Assembly: GCA_947652925.1 (NCBI GenBank)
Contig: CANTEW010000025.1
Span: 1-36,616 of the forward strand
Reading direction: 5' to 3'
Source: an uncultured Lachnospiraceae bacterium
GTDB lineage: Bacteria > Bacillota > Clostridia > Lachnospirales > Lachnospiraceae
DNA length: 36,616 nucleotides
Position numbers and translations under genes: made by a program. This document shows, in pieces, positions 23,238 to 31,854 of this stretch (position 1 is the stretch's first letter; each line of letters opens with the position of its first letter). The notes under the pieces are model-generated. The model was not told where the DNA came from and did not search any database. It worked only from the letters and a program-made list of their open reading frames with translations.

Positions 23238-25784
23238 TCATTTCAGATTGTTTTTCAATTGGGCCATGAGTTTATCCACATCGATGGGTTTGGATATATG
23301 TGCATCCATACCGCAATCCAGACAGTGCTGGATATCTTCGGAGAAAGCGTCGGCAGTCATGGCTATGATCGGGATCTTGGCATCGGGGCGGTCTAAAGCC
23401 CGTATGGCCTTTGCTGCTCCGTAGCCGTCCATGACTGGCATACGGATATCCATTAAGATCACATCATACGTGTAAGGCTCTGACTGGCTGAATCTGTTTA
23501 CGCAGATCTGTCCGTTTTCAGCTCTTTCCAGTTCAAATCCCTCATCAGATAAGATCTCCTCCGCGATCTCCCAGTTCAGATCGTTGTCTTCGGCGAGGAG
23601 GATATGTTTTCCTATGAATTTTTCCTCCTGCTGACTATCTGTTGTCTCCGCGTCTGCTTGGGCATCTTCTGTAAAATGTCTGAGTCCCAGGTAAAGGTTT
23701 GACTTGAACAGAGGTTTGGGTATGAAACCGTCCACACCCGCTCGGAGGGCGTCTTCCTCTATGTCGCTCCAATCATAGGCACAGACGATGACGATGGGAG
23801 GGTTTTTTCCTGCATGTGTGTGTATCTCCTGGATCGTCTGCAGTTTGTCCATATCCGCCATCTTCCAGTCCATGAGGATGACCTGGTATGCATCGTGGGT
23901 ATCATGATATCTCTCGACCATTTCGATCGTCGTCTTGCTGTCTAGTGCCCATTCCGCGGTAACTCCGATCTCTTCGAGTGCTGCGGCAGCGCTGCGGCAT
24001 AGATCCTCGTTGTTATTTACCACCAGTATCTTCCAGGGCGGGAGCATCATATTTTTTGTCATTGCCTGTGCCTTTTCCAGGTCTACAGTGATATGGAATT
24101 CGCTCCCCTCGTTGGGGGTACTCTGTACTTGTATCGTACCCTGCATGGCGTCTACGATACATTTTGTGATAGCCATCCCCAGCCCTGTGCCTTCGATCTT
24201 ATGTACTTGGGAGGTCTTTTCTCTGGTAAAGGTATCGAAGATCTTTTTCTGGAATTCCGGTGACATACCGATACCGGAGTCTTTGACCCGGAAATGGCAG
24301 CGTATATAGTCGTCCCCTCTGGGTGAGGCCTCCTGGGTGAGGTATACGTTGATCGTACCGTCCGTTGGTGTGAATTTTATGGCATTGGAGAGCAGGTTGA
24401 TCAGGACCTGGTTTAAACGCACACCGTCGCAGTAGACATCTTCTGAGATGACGTTCTGGATGAATATGTCAAAATGCTGTTCTTTCGCTTTGATCTGCGG
24501 CTGTATGATGTTCACGATGCTGTTCATGATATCGCTCAAGGAGAGAGGTTCCATATTTAATGTCATTTTTCCGTTTTCGATCTTAGACATATCCAGCACA
24601 TCGTTGATCAATCCCAGCAGGTGTTTGCCGGACATCGTGATCTTTTTCAGGCAGTCCTGTACTTTTACCGGGTCGTTTACGTTGGCGATGGCGATCGTAG
24701 TCATCCCCATGATCCCGTTCATCGGTGTACGGATATCATGGCTCATATTGGAGAGAAATTCGCTTTTCGCCTGATTTGCCTGGTCTGCAGCGGCCCTTGC
24801 CTTGTCCAGTTCATCCATCTGCTGCTGGGACATCTTAAAATATATGTAGAACATGAGCAGGACGCCCAGAAGGATGATCCCGCATGCGCCCAGCATGGTA
24901 TACATACGCTGGTCGCCCATATTATCCAGGGCGTCGTCCAGTATCCCGTAGGGCATGATACTGATCAGGTACCAGTCACAGTAGGGCAGGCTGGAACAGT
25001 AGAGATGCCGGTAGGAATCTTCGTCCAGGAGCAATGCGGAATAATCTTCTTTATCCTCAAGAGCGGAGCGGACATCCTGGATATGTTCTTCGATGGTTTT
25101 TTCAGCATTTTCGGTGATGATCCCCTGGATATGGTCGAGATAGTCCTCGCGGAAGACTTTCCCGTCCCGGGTCACATAACTCCCGTCTTTGCGCATGATA
25201 TATGAATGCATGAGGGCGTCGTCTTTTTCCAGGATCATGGCGTCGTCAAGATGATCCATGGGGATCCCGGCCACCAGGGCGGCACTGGTCTTGCCCTCTT
25301 TCATCTCATAAGCGGCCTGGACAGTTAACAGGAAGAGCCGCTCTCCGCTGCCGGTAAGGGCGCTGGTGACTTTTATGTCAGGGTCACGGAAAGTCTTTAG
25401 TAGTTCGTCCATGCAGGGGATCTCTACCGGTCCTCCGTAGATCGTCTGGGATCCGCCTTCGGCGTCGTAGAGCGCCAGGTAGGAAAACTGGCGGACACTG
25501 GCGCCGGATGCCAGTTCTTTCAGCAGCTTATCGCCATAGGGGATGCTTTCCGGCGGCGTGCGCCTCACGATCCCCTCCACCTGGGAGAGGCGCAGGCCGA
25601 TGATCACATCGAATTTTTCATAGAGCTGCTGGTTCATCTCTGACATGTATAAGGTGCCTATATCATTGATCGTGGATCTGCTCTTCTTACTCACGGATAG
25701 GGCAGCCCAGGAAAAGACGATGACACATAGGATGACCAGACCCAGGAGGCTGGCAAATAAAAATTTCCTTGTTTTTTTGATCAT
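23238..25784 (-). CDS. Hybrid sensor histidine kinase with two receiver domains (848 aa)
   Basis: Layout: membrane helix 1 (about 8-29), an extracytoplasmic sensor of about 265 residues probably of the dCache type, membrane helix 2 (about 296-317), a coiled linker, HisKA with phospho-acceptor His349 (SHDIRTPMNG), the HATPase with N-box LINLLSNAIKF and G-boxes DSGIGM and GTGLGM, then two receivers. Receiver 1 (about 584-700) keeps Asp639 and Lys690 but its acidic pocket is Asn590-Asn591. Receiver 2 (about 727-845) is complete (EDN, Asp779, Lys). No output domain. The start at 25784 is chosen because GAGG lies upstream and the promoter's start point falls at or past the earlier ATG (25838). It is convergent to the Ter operon; a link is only suggested. 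Confidence 0.9.
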   Translation of the reverse strand: MIKKTRKFLFASLLGLVILCVIVFSWAALSVSKKSRSTINDIGTLYMSEMNQQLYEKFDVIIGLRLSQVEGIVRRTPPESIPYGDKLLKELASGASVRQFSYLALYDAEGGSQTIYGGPVEIPCMDELLKTFRDPDIKVTSALTGSGERLFLLTVQAAYEMKEGKTSAALVAGIPMDHLDDAMILEKDDALMHSYIMRKDGSYVTRDGKVFREDYLDHIQGIITENAEKTIEEHIQDVRSALEDKEDYSALLLDEDSYRHLYCSSLPYCDWYLISIMPYGILDDALDNMGDQRMYTMLGACGIILLGVLLMFYIYFKMSQQQMDELDKARAAADQANQAKSEFLSNMSHDIRTPMNGIMGMTTIAIANVNDPVKVQDCLKKITMSGKHLLGLINDVLDMSKIENGKMTLNMEPLSLSDIMNSIVNIIQPQIKAKEQHFDIFIQNVISEDVYCDGVRLNQVLINLLSNAIKFTPTDGTINVYLTQEASPRGDDYIRCHFRVKDSGIGMSPEFQKKIFDTFTREKTSQVHKIEGTGLGMAITKCIVDAMQGTIQVQSTPNEGSEFHITVDLEKAQAMTKNMMLPPWKILVVNNNEDLCRSAAAALEEIGVTAEWALDSKTTIEMVERYHDTHDAYQVILMDWKMADMDKLQTIQEIHTHAGKNPPIVIVCAYDWSDIEEDALRAGVDGFIPKPLFKSNLYLGLRHFTEDAQADAETTDSQQEEKFIGKHILLAEDNDLNWEIAEEILSDEGFELERAENGQICVNRFSQSEPYTYDVILMDIRMPVMDGYGAAKAIRALDRPDAKIPIIAMTADAFSEDIQHCLDCGMDAHISKPIDVDKLMAQLKNNLK

Positions 25785-25840
25785 TGCAGGATACCTCTTT
25801 CTTGGTGTTGCGGATGGACTTTTTTTGTGCTTTTTCATTG

Positions 25841-25869
25841 ATTATAACAAAAAAAACGGGATATATCAA
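25841..25869 (-). promoter_or_regulatory. Promoter of the hybrid histidine kinase
   Basis: On the minus strand TTGATA (25869-25864), 17 bases including eight T, then TATAAT (25846-25841). The transcript start would be near 25834, beyond the first in-frame ATG. Confidence 0.65.
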
Positions 25870-25917
25870 TAATGATCGGGCAATGCAACATTTCTGCTGT
25901 TTTTTGCTGTTTTTTAA

Positions 25918-25946
25918 TTGAGGGCTTGGGGCTTTTGTGGTAAAAT
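25918..25946 (+). promoter_or_regulatory. Promoter of hydF
   Basis: TTGAGG (25918-25923), 17 bases, TAAAAT (25941-25946) with TGG extended -10; about 60 bases ahead of the hydF ATG. Confidence 0.55.
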
Positions 25947-26007
25947 GGATCCGAATACGGCAAGATGCAGCCAAGATACAGGATGATGGAGGAAAGGGGA
26001 CCGCTTT

Positions 26008-27210
26008 ATGGGGATGAATCAGACACCCGCTTCGGAACGGGTACACATCAGTTTTTTTGGAAAACGCAATGCAGGCAAATCCAGTGTGATCAATGCAGTG
26101 ACTGGACAGGATCTGGCGATCGTATCCCAGGTGAAAGGCACCACAACGGATCCGGTCTATAAGACGATGGAACTTCTGCCCCTTGGCCCGGTGATGGTCA
26201 TCGACACGCCGGGGATCGACGACGAAGGAGAGCTTGGGGCGCTGCGGATACGCAAGAGCTACCAGGTGCTGAACAAGACAGATGTGGCGCTTTTGATCGT
26301 GGACGGCACAGTGGGCAGGCAGCCGGAGGATGAGATGCTGATCCGGCGTTTCAAGGACAAAGGGATCCCTTACCTGGTGGTCTATAATAAGATGGATCTG
26401 GTGGACGGGGAGCCGTCCTGCGGGGAAGACGAGATGTGGGTCAGCGCCAGAGAACAGAAAAATATCTGGGAGCTGAAAGAGCGGATCGCCCGGTTAGGCC
26501 AGCAGGAAGAGCCGGACAAAAGGATCGTGGGGGATATGATGGAGCCGGGGGATATCCTGGTGCTGGTGGTCCCCATCGATAAGGCGGCCCCGAAAGGCAG
26601 ACTGATCCTGCCCCAGCAGCAGACCATACGTGATATCCTGGACAGCGACGGTCATGCGATGGTGGTGAAGGAGAACGGGTTAAAAGAGGCATTAGAGAAG
26701 CTGGGACAGCCCCCCAGGATGGTGATCACCGACAGCCAGGTCTTTGGCAGTGTGGCAAAGGATACGCCTGCGGATGTGCCGCTGACTTCTTTCTCTATCC
26801 TGTTTGCCAGGTATAAAGGTGATCTGGAGGAGACTGTGCGCGGCGTGAAGGCCCTGGATACCCTGAGAGAAAGGGATAAGGTCCTGATCTGCGAGGGCTG
26901 TACCCATCATCGCCAGTGTGATGATATCGGCACGGTAAAGATCCCCAGGTGGATCCGGGAATATACAGGGTCTGACGTGGGGTTTGACTTTACCTCCGGT
27001 ACGGAGTTCCCGGACGATCTGTCCCCCTATCGGATGGTCATACACTGCGGGGGCTGTATGCTGAATGAGCGGGAGATGAAATATCGGATCCAGTGCGCCG
27101 CGGACCAGGGAGTCCCTATCACGAATTACGGTATATTGATGGCCCATCTGCGGGGGATCTTAAAGCGGAGCGTAGCACTTTTCCCTGAGGTCGCGCGGAT
27201 CTTGGACTGA
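26008..27210 (+). CDS. hydF: [FeFe] hydrogenase H-cluster maturation GTPase HydF (400 aa)
   Basis: HydF is the scaffold on which HydE and HydG assemble the diiron subcluster before transfer to apo-hydrogenase. The N-terminal TrmE-like GTPase domain has the P-loop GKRNAGKS (18-25), the switch TTTDP (45-49), DTPG (66-69) and NKMD. The C-terminal domain carries the Fe-S ligands CTH (in EGCTHH) and HCGGC near residue 350. Length is standard. The ATG at 26008 follows GGAGGAAAGGGG; the next ATG at 26014 is also possible. HydE, HydG and the hydrogenase are not in this window. It shows the host uses [FeFe]-hydrogenase and is an anaerobe. Confidence 0.95.
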   Translation: MGMNQTPASERVHISFFGKRNAGKSSVINAVTGQDLAIVSQVKGTTTDPVYKTMELLPLGPVMVIDTPGIDDEGELGALRIRKSYQVLNKTDVALLIVDGTVGRQPEDEMLIRRFKDKGIPYLVVYNKMDLVDGEPSCGEDEMWVSAREQKNIWELKERIARLGQQEEPDKRIVGDMMEPGDILVLVVPIDKAAPKGRLILPQQQTIRDILDSDGHAMVVKENGLKEALEKLGQPPRMVITDSQVFGSVAKDTPADVPLTSFSILFARYKGDLEETVRGVKALDTLRERDKVLICEGCTHHRQCDDIGTVKIPRWIREYTGSDVGFDFTSGTEFPDDLSPYRMVIHCGGCMLNEREMKYRIQCAADQGVPITNYGILMAHLRGILKRSVALFPEVARILD

Positions 27211-27228
27211 CAGAGGGGATCAAAGAGT

Positions 27229-27474
27229 ATGGCAGAGGTTACAGATATGCATCGGGAATTTGGCAGGAACCTGTCCGTATACCGGAAGAGGAAGGGTCTG
27301 ACCCAGGAGTCCCTGGGAAGGGGCACAGGGGTGTCGCGGACGTATATCAACCGCCTGGAGCGCGGCAGGGGAAACCCTACTTTTACGACTGTCATGCGTC
27401 TGGCGGATATGTTGGGGATCGATGCCAGTTATCTTTTTTTCGGCATCCGTTATAGAGAGCGGTCGGATCGTTGA
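27229..27474 (+). CDS. XRE-family helix-turn-helix regulator (81 aa)
   Basis: Residues about 11-66 form one Cro/C1-type helix-turn-helix domain: [20 protein letters not shown], then [17 protein letters not shown], then [11 protein letters not shown]. No second domain exists; a short basic tail follows. It is a DNA-binding regulator of unknown target. It lies 18 bases after hydF and 38 before glnA, so it is likely co-transcribed with one or both, and could govern glnA. The ribosome site is weak. The stop codon sits inside an imperfect direct repeat. Confidence 0.85.
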   Translation: MAEVTDMHREFGRNLSVYRKRKGLTQESLGRGTGVSRTYINRLERGRGNPTFTTVMRLADMLGIDASYLFFGIRYRERSDR

Positions 27475-27492
27475 GAGCGGCGGTCGGATCGT
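27455..27492 (+). repeat. Imperfect tandem repeat between XRE gene and glnA
   Basis: GAGAGCGGTCGGATCGT (27455-27471) recurs at 27473-27492 with three extra bases (GCG). The repeat includes the XRE stop codon and ends nine bases before the glnA ribosome site. Confidence 0.7.
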
Positions 27493-27512
27493 CTGCAAAA
27501 AAGGAGAGTATG

Positions 27513-28844
27513 ATGACAAAATATACCAAAGCAGATATTTTCCGCATGATAGAGGAAGAGGATGTGGAATTTATCCGCCTTCAGTTCACAGATATGTTCG
27601 GAGTGTTCAAGAATGTGGCGGTCACCTCCAGCCAGTTGGAAAAAGCTCTGGATGACCAATGCATGTTCGACGGGTCTTCCATAGACGGCTTTGTGCGGAT
27701 CGAGGAGTCCGATATGTACCTGTATCCGGATATCGACACGTTCCAGATCTTTCCATGGAGACCCCAGCAGGGGAAGGTGGCCCGGCTGATCTGTGATGTA
27801 TACCGTCCCAGTAAAGAACCTTTCGAAGGCGACCCGCGCCATATATTGAAAAAAGTGTTGGCCTGGGCGGAGGAGATGGGATACACCTTTTATGTGGGTC
27901 CGGAGTGCGAGTTTTTCCTGTTCCATGTGGACGACGACGGCATGCCTACCACACTGACCCATGAGAAAGCAGGATATTTTGACATGGGGCCTGTGGATCT
28001 GGGGGAAAATGCCAGGAGGGATATGGTCCTCACTTTAGAAGAGATGGGTTTTGAGATCGAAGCTTCCCACCATGAGGTCGCTCCCGCCCAGCACGAGATA
28101 GATTTCCGGTATGGTCCCGCCCTGCAGGTCGCTGACGATATCATGACGTTTAAGCTGGCAGTGAAGACGATCGCGAAAAGGCATGGACTGCATGCCACAT
28201 TTATGCCCAAGCCAAAGCATGGGGTGAACGGGTCGGGCATGCATATCAACATGTCCCTGTCCCGGGATGGGAAAAATATATTTTCTGATGAGACAGATCC
28301 CCAGGGCCTGAGCAAAGAGGCATACTGGTTCATCGGTGGGATCATGGAGCATGTGAAAGGGATGACGGCGATCACAAATCCGCTGGTGAATTCTTATAAG
28401 CGGCTGGTGGATGGGTACGAAGCGCCCGTGTACATCGCCTGGTCAGCTACAAATAGGAGTCCGCTGATCCGCATCCCGGCCACACGGGGAGAGGGCACAC
28501 GGGTGGAGCTGCGCTCTCCGGATCCTTCGGCAAATCCATATCTGGCGCTGGCCGTCTGTCTGGCGGCAGGGCTCCACGGCATCAAGGAGCAGATACAGCC
28601 GCCTGCCAGTGTGGATCAGAATATATTTGAGATGTCGGGGCCGGATAAAGAGGCGGCAGGCATCCACCCTTTGCCGTCAGATCTTAAGGAAGCCCTGCGG
28701 GAGCTGGAAAAGGACGATCTTGTGAAGCAGGTGCTGGGAGAGAGACCTGCAAAGACATATATCCAGGCGAAGAGAGCGGAATCACAACAGTATGCCGCGC
28801 AGGTGACGGCCTGGGAACTGGAACAGTACCTCTACAGGATATAG
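27513..28844 (+). CDS. glnA: Glutamine synthetase, type I (443 aa)
   Basis: GS makes glutamine from glutamate, ammonia and ATP as a dodecamer, the main ammonia-assimilation step. Marks: DGSSIDGF (near 50), the metal-binding EPGPE-like block replaced by VGPECEFF (about 126-134), [23 protein letters not shown] (near 240) and the ATP loop [13 protein letters not shown] (near 315). The 443-residue length fits the GSI-alpha group of Firmicutes, which lacks adenylylation. The ATG at 27513 is placed six bases after AAGGAG; 27510 is also in frame. The gene is followed 25 bases later by an ANTAR regulator, a pairing seen in Clostridia where ANTAR proteins control nitrogen genes. Confidence 0.97.
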   Translation: MTKYTKADIFRMIEEEDVEFIRLQFTDMFGVFKNVAVTSSQLEKALDDQCMFDGSSIDGFVRIEESDMYLYPDIDTFQIFPWRPQQGKVARLICDVYRPSKEPFEGDPRHILKKVLAWAEEMGYTFYVGPECEFFLFHVDDDGMPTTLTHEKAGYFDMGPVDLGENARRDMVLTLEEMGFEIEASHHEVAPAQHEIDFRYGPALQVADDIMTFKLAVKTIAKRHGLHATFMPKPKHGVNGSGMHINMSLSRDGKNIFSDETDPQGLSKEAYWFIGGIMEHVKGMTAITNPLVNSYKRLVDGYEAPVYIAWSATNRSPLIRIPATRGEGTRVELRSPDPSANPYLALAVCLAAGLHGIKEQIQPPASVDQNIFEMSGPDKEAAGIHPLPSDLKEALRELEKDDLVKQVLGERPAKTYIQAKRAESQQYAAQVTAWELEQYLYRI

Positions 28845-28869
28845 GGACATATGTCAGAGGAGTATTTAG

Positions 28870-29400
28870 ATGAGCAGTGTAGTGGTAGTGTTCCCGAAAA
28901 TGGAAGATGCCAAGAGTATCCGTAACCTCCTGGTCCGAAATGGTATCGAGGTGGCGGGGATCTGCACCACCGGCGGCCAGGCTCTGGATCATATGGACAG
29001 TCTGGGAGGGGGGATCGTGGTATGCGGCTACCGTTTCCAGGATATGCTGTATACAGAACTCAGAGAGCAGATGGGCGGCGGCTTTGAGATGCTCCTGCTC
29101 GCCTCGCAGAGGGTGCTCGCGGAAAAAGTGCAGGATGGGGTCGTAGCCGTCCGTATGCCATTGAAAGTCCATGAATTATTGGATACGATCAATATGATGG
29201 GATATGCCCTGGACAAACGGAAGAAGAAAAAGCGTCCGCGCAGCCCGCGGGAAAAAGCAGTGATCGAGAGGGCGAAAGCTCTTTTGATGGAACGCAACCA
29301 TATGACGGAGGAGGAAGCGCACCGTTATGTGCAGAAATGCAGTATGGACAGCGGGAACAGCATAGTCGAGACAGCACAGATGATCATAAGTCTACTATGA
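28870..29400 (+). CDS. ANTAR-domain RNA-binding antiterminator with pseudo-receiver (176 aa)
   Basis: The C-terminal ANTAR domain (about 122-175) has ERAKALLMERNHMTEEEAHRYVQ and IVETAQMIISLL, the conserved three-helix bundle that binds dual-hairpin RNA in nascent transcripts to prevent termination. The N-terminal part (1-112) has a receiver fold, but its phospho-acceptor site reads VVCGYRF, with Gly53 where Asp belongs, and the first acidic pair is absent (VVVVFPKMED). So it is a pseudo-receiver, regulated by something other than phosphorylation. The Lys/Arg-rich linker (116-124) may help RNA contact. Its position directly after glnA suggests control of nitrogen genes. Its RNA target is not seen here. 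Confidence 0.9.
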   Translation: MSSVVVVFPKMEDAKSIRNLLVRNGIEVAGICTTGGQALDHMDSLGGGIVVCGYRFQDMLYTELREQMGGGFEMLLLASQRVLAEKVQDGVVAVRMPLKVHELLDTINMMGYALDKRKKKKRPRSPREKAVIERAKALLMERNHMTEEEAHRYVQKCSMDSGNSIVETAQMIISLL

Positions 29401-29445
29401 AAGTTTTGGACAGCTGAGAGTGCGGCGCGCAAGAGGAGGAGAGCG

Positions 29446-30279
29446 ATGAGATTTACCAAGATGCACGGGATAGGGAATGATTATGTATATGTGGACTGTC
29501 TGAGCGAGAGAGTTGACGATCCGGGACGTGTCGCAAAGCTGGTCAGCGACCGGCATGTTGGCATCGGTTCAGACGGCCTGATCTTGATCTGCCCGTCTGA
29601 GACAGCAGATTTTCGGATGGATATGTATAACGCGGACGGTTCTCAGGGGGCCATGTGCGGGAACGGTATCCGCTGCGTGGGAAAATATGTATATGACCAT
29701 GGGCTGACGGATAAAGAACATATCCATATTGAGACAAAGAGCGGGATCAAGGCTCTGGATCTGACCGTGCAGGATGGCAGAGTAGCTCTTGTGCGGGTGG
29801 CCATGGGCGCGCCGGATCTGAAAGCCGCCAACATCCCGATCATCACAGAGACAGAACAGGCGATCCGCCTGCCCATAGAGGTGGATGGAAGAAGATATGC
29901 GATCACAGGCGTATCCATGGGCAATCCCCATGCGGTGGTCTATCTGGATGATGTGGCAGGCTTTGATATAGAAAAATGGGGGCCAAAGTTCGAAGGTCAT
30001 CCTATGTTCCCGGATCGGATCAATACAGAGTTCTGCAGAGTCCTGGACAGGGAGACTATACAGATGCGGGTCTGGGAGCGGGGAGCCGGGGAGACGATGG
30101 CCTGCGGTACGGGCGCGTGTGCGGCAGCAGTCGCTTCTATATTAAATGGATATACACAAGCCCAGGTGACGGTAAGACTGCTGGGAGGCGATCTTAAGAT
30201 CTGCTGGGACAGAGAGGGAGCGCAGGTGTATATGACTGGCCCGGCAGTGGAAGTGTTCACTGGCGAGATACGGCTTTAG
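29446..30279 (+). CDS. dapF: Diaminopimelate epimerase (277 aa)
   Basis: DapF converts LL- to meso-diaminopimelate without cofactor, for lysine and peptidoglycan. Two catalytic Cys are present in MCGNGIRCVG (about 70-79) and MACGTGACAAA (about 221-231). FTKMHGIGNDYVY opens the protein as usual; length is normal (about 275). GAGGAGGAG precedes the ATG. It is followed 41 bases later by dapL, the preceding enzyme of the same pathway. Confidence 0.97.
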   Translation: MRFTKMHGIGNDYVYVDCLSERVDDPGRVAKLVSDRHVGIGSDGLILICPSETADFRMDMYNADGSQGAMCGNGIRCVGKYVYDHGLTDKEHIHIETKSGIKALDLTVQDGRVALVRVAMGAPDLKAANIPIITETEQAIRLPIEVDGRRYAITGVSMGNPHAVVYLDDVAGFDIEKWGPKFEGHPMFPDRINTEFCRVLDRETIQMRVWERGAGETMACGTGACAAAVASILNGYTQAQVTVRLLGGDLKICWDREGAQVYMTGPAVEVFTGEIRL

Positions 30280-30320
30280 AGCGTAACAGTGGGCTATACG
30301 AAAATATAAAGGAGGATATC

Positions 30321-31535
30321 ATGTTTAAGATCAACGATAATTATCTAAAACTACCGGGGAGTTATCTGTTCTCTACCATCGGAAAGAAGGTAGCGGCGTT
30401 TACAGAAGAAAATCCCGATAAAGAGATCATCCGGCTGGGGATCGGGGATGTGACCCAGCCCTTGGCGCCTGCGATCATCCAGGCCCTGCACAGCGCTGTG
30501 GATGAGATGGCGCACGCGGAGACTTTCCGCGGCTATGCGCCCGATCTGGGGTATGCGTTCCTGCGGGAGACGATCGCAAAAAATGATTACCAGGCCAGGG
30601 GATGCCAGATCTCTGCGGATGAGATCTTCGCATCCGATGGGGCGAAGTGTGATTCAGCAAATATCCAGGAGATATTCAGCCAGGACAGCAAGATCGCGGT
30701 CTGCGACCCGGTCTATCCTGTCTATGTGGACAGCAATGTGATGGCGGGAAGGACAGGCACATACGATCCGACTGCGGAGACCTGGAGTGATGTGATCTAT
30801 ATGCCCTGTACAGCAGACAATGATTTTGTGCCGGAGTTCCCCAAGGAGACGCCGGATCTGATCTACCTGTGTTATCCCAACAATCCCACGGGCTCCACAC
30901 TGACGAAGAGCCAGCTCCAGGGATGGGTGGACTATGCCAACAAAAACGGAGCGGTGATCATCTACGATGCGGCGTATGAAGCCTATATCTCCCAGGAGGA
31001 CGTCCCCCATACTATCTATGAATGCGAGGGGGCCGGGACATGCGCGATCGAGCTGCGCAGTTTTTCCAAGAACGCTGGATTTACCGGGACCCGTCTGGGC
31101 TTCACGGTGATCCCCCAGGAGCTGAAATGCGGGGATGTCTCCCTCCATGCGCTATGGGCCAGGAGGCATGGGACGAAATATAACGGCGCGCCCTATATCG
31201 TGCAGAGAGCGGGCGAGGCCGTCTATTCGGAACAGGGCAAAGCCCAGTTGAAAGAACAGGTGGCTTATTATATGCGGAATGCATCGGTGATCTTACAGGG
31301 GCTGAAAGAGGCGGGGTATCAGGTATCCGGCGGCGTCAACGCGCCTTATATCTGGATGCAGACGCCGAAGGGCATGGATTCCTGGGGATTCTTTGACTAT
31401 CTGTTGGAGAGAGCCAATGTGGTCGGTACGCCAGGATCTGGATTCGGCCCCAGCGGGGAAGGGTGCTTCAGGCTGACAGCTTTTGGTTCGTATGAAAATA
31501 CATTGGCTGCGATGGAACGCATCAAGGGATTATAA
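30321..31535 (+). CDS. dapL: LL-diaminopimelate aminotransferase (404 aa)
   Basis: DapL makes LL-diaminopimelate directly from tetrahydrodipicolinate and glutamate, by-passing the succinylase and acetylase routes. The PLP lysine is in [13 protein letters not shown] (about 247-259); the fold-type I aminotransferase marks CYPNNPTG and the Asp/Tyr block [10 protein letters not shown] are in place, as is the DapL-typical start [10 protein letters not shown]. Length agrees with the family (about 404-411). AAAGGAGG lies before the ATG. With dapF it forms a two-gene meso-DAP unit; gatC follows 11 bases later, so transcription probably continues. Confidence 0.96.
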   Translation: MFKINDNYLKLPGSYLFSTIGKKVAAFTEENPDKEIIRLGIGDVTQPLAPAIIQALHSAVDEMAHAETFRGYAPDLGYAFLRETIAKNDYQARGCQISADEIFASDGAKCDSANIQEIFSQDSKIAVCDPVYPVYVDSNVMAGRTGTYDPTAETWSDVIYMPCTADNDFVPEFPKETPDLIYLCYPNNPTGSTLTKSQLQGWVDYANKNGAVIIYDAAYEAYISQEDVPHTIYECEGAGTCAIELRSFSKNAGFTGTRLGFTVIPQELKCGDVSLHALWARRHGTKYNGAPYIVQRAGEAVYSEQGKAQLKEQVAYYMRNASVILQGLKEAGYQVSGGVNAPYIWMQTPKGMDSWGFFDYLLERANVVGTPGSGFGPSGEGCFRLTAFGSYENTLAAMERIKGL

Positions 31536-31546
31536 GGAGAAGATCT

Positions 31547-31840
31547 ATGGCAAATATCATCAGCGACGAAACGATCGACTACGTGGGGATCTTATCAAAA
31601 CTGGAACTTTCAGACCAGGAAAAGGAACAGGCCAAGAAAGATATGGGACGGATGCTGGACTATATCGATAAATTGAACGGACTGGACACCAGCCAGGTGG
31701 AGCCTATGTCCCACGTGTTCCCTGTACACAATGTATTCCGGGAAGATGTTGTGACCAATGGGGATGTGAGAGAAGATATCTTAGAAAATGCGCCGGAACA
31801 AAAGGACGGGCAGTTCCAGGTGCCGAAAACTGTGGAATGA
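31547..31840 (+). CDS. gatC: Asp-tRNA(Asn)/Glu-tRNA(Gln) amidotransferase subunit C (97 aa)
   Basis: GatC is the small helix-and-loop subunit that binds GatA to GatB. It matches the family: [17 protein letters not shown] (about 10-26), then [17 protein letters not shown] (about 43-59) and the [31 protein letters not shown] close. AAGGAG stands before the ATG. It precedes gatA by 14 bases, in the usual C-A-B order. Confidence 0.95.
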   Translation: MANIISDETIDYVGILSKLELSDQEKEQAKKDMGRMLDYIDKLNGLDTSQVEPMSHVFPVHNVFREDVVTNGDVREDILENAPEQKDGQFQVPKTVE

Positions 31841-31854
31841 TACGGAGGGAGACC

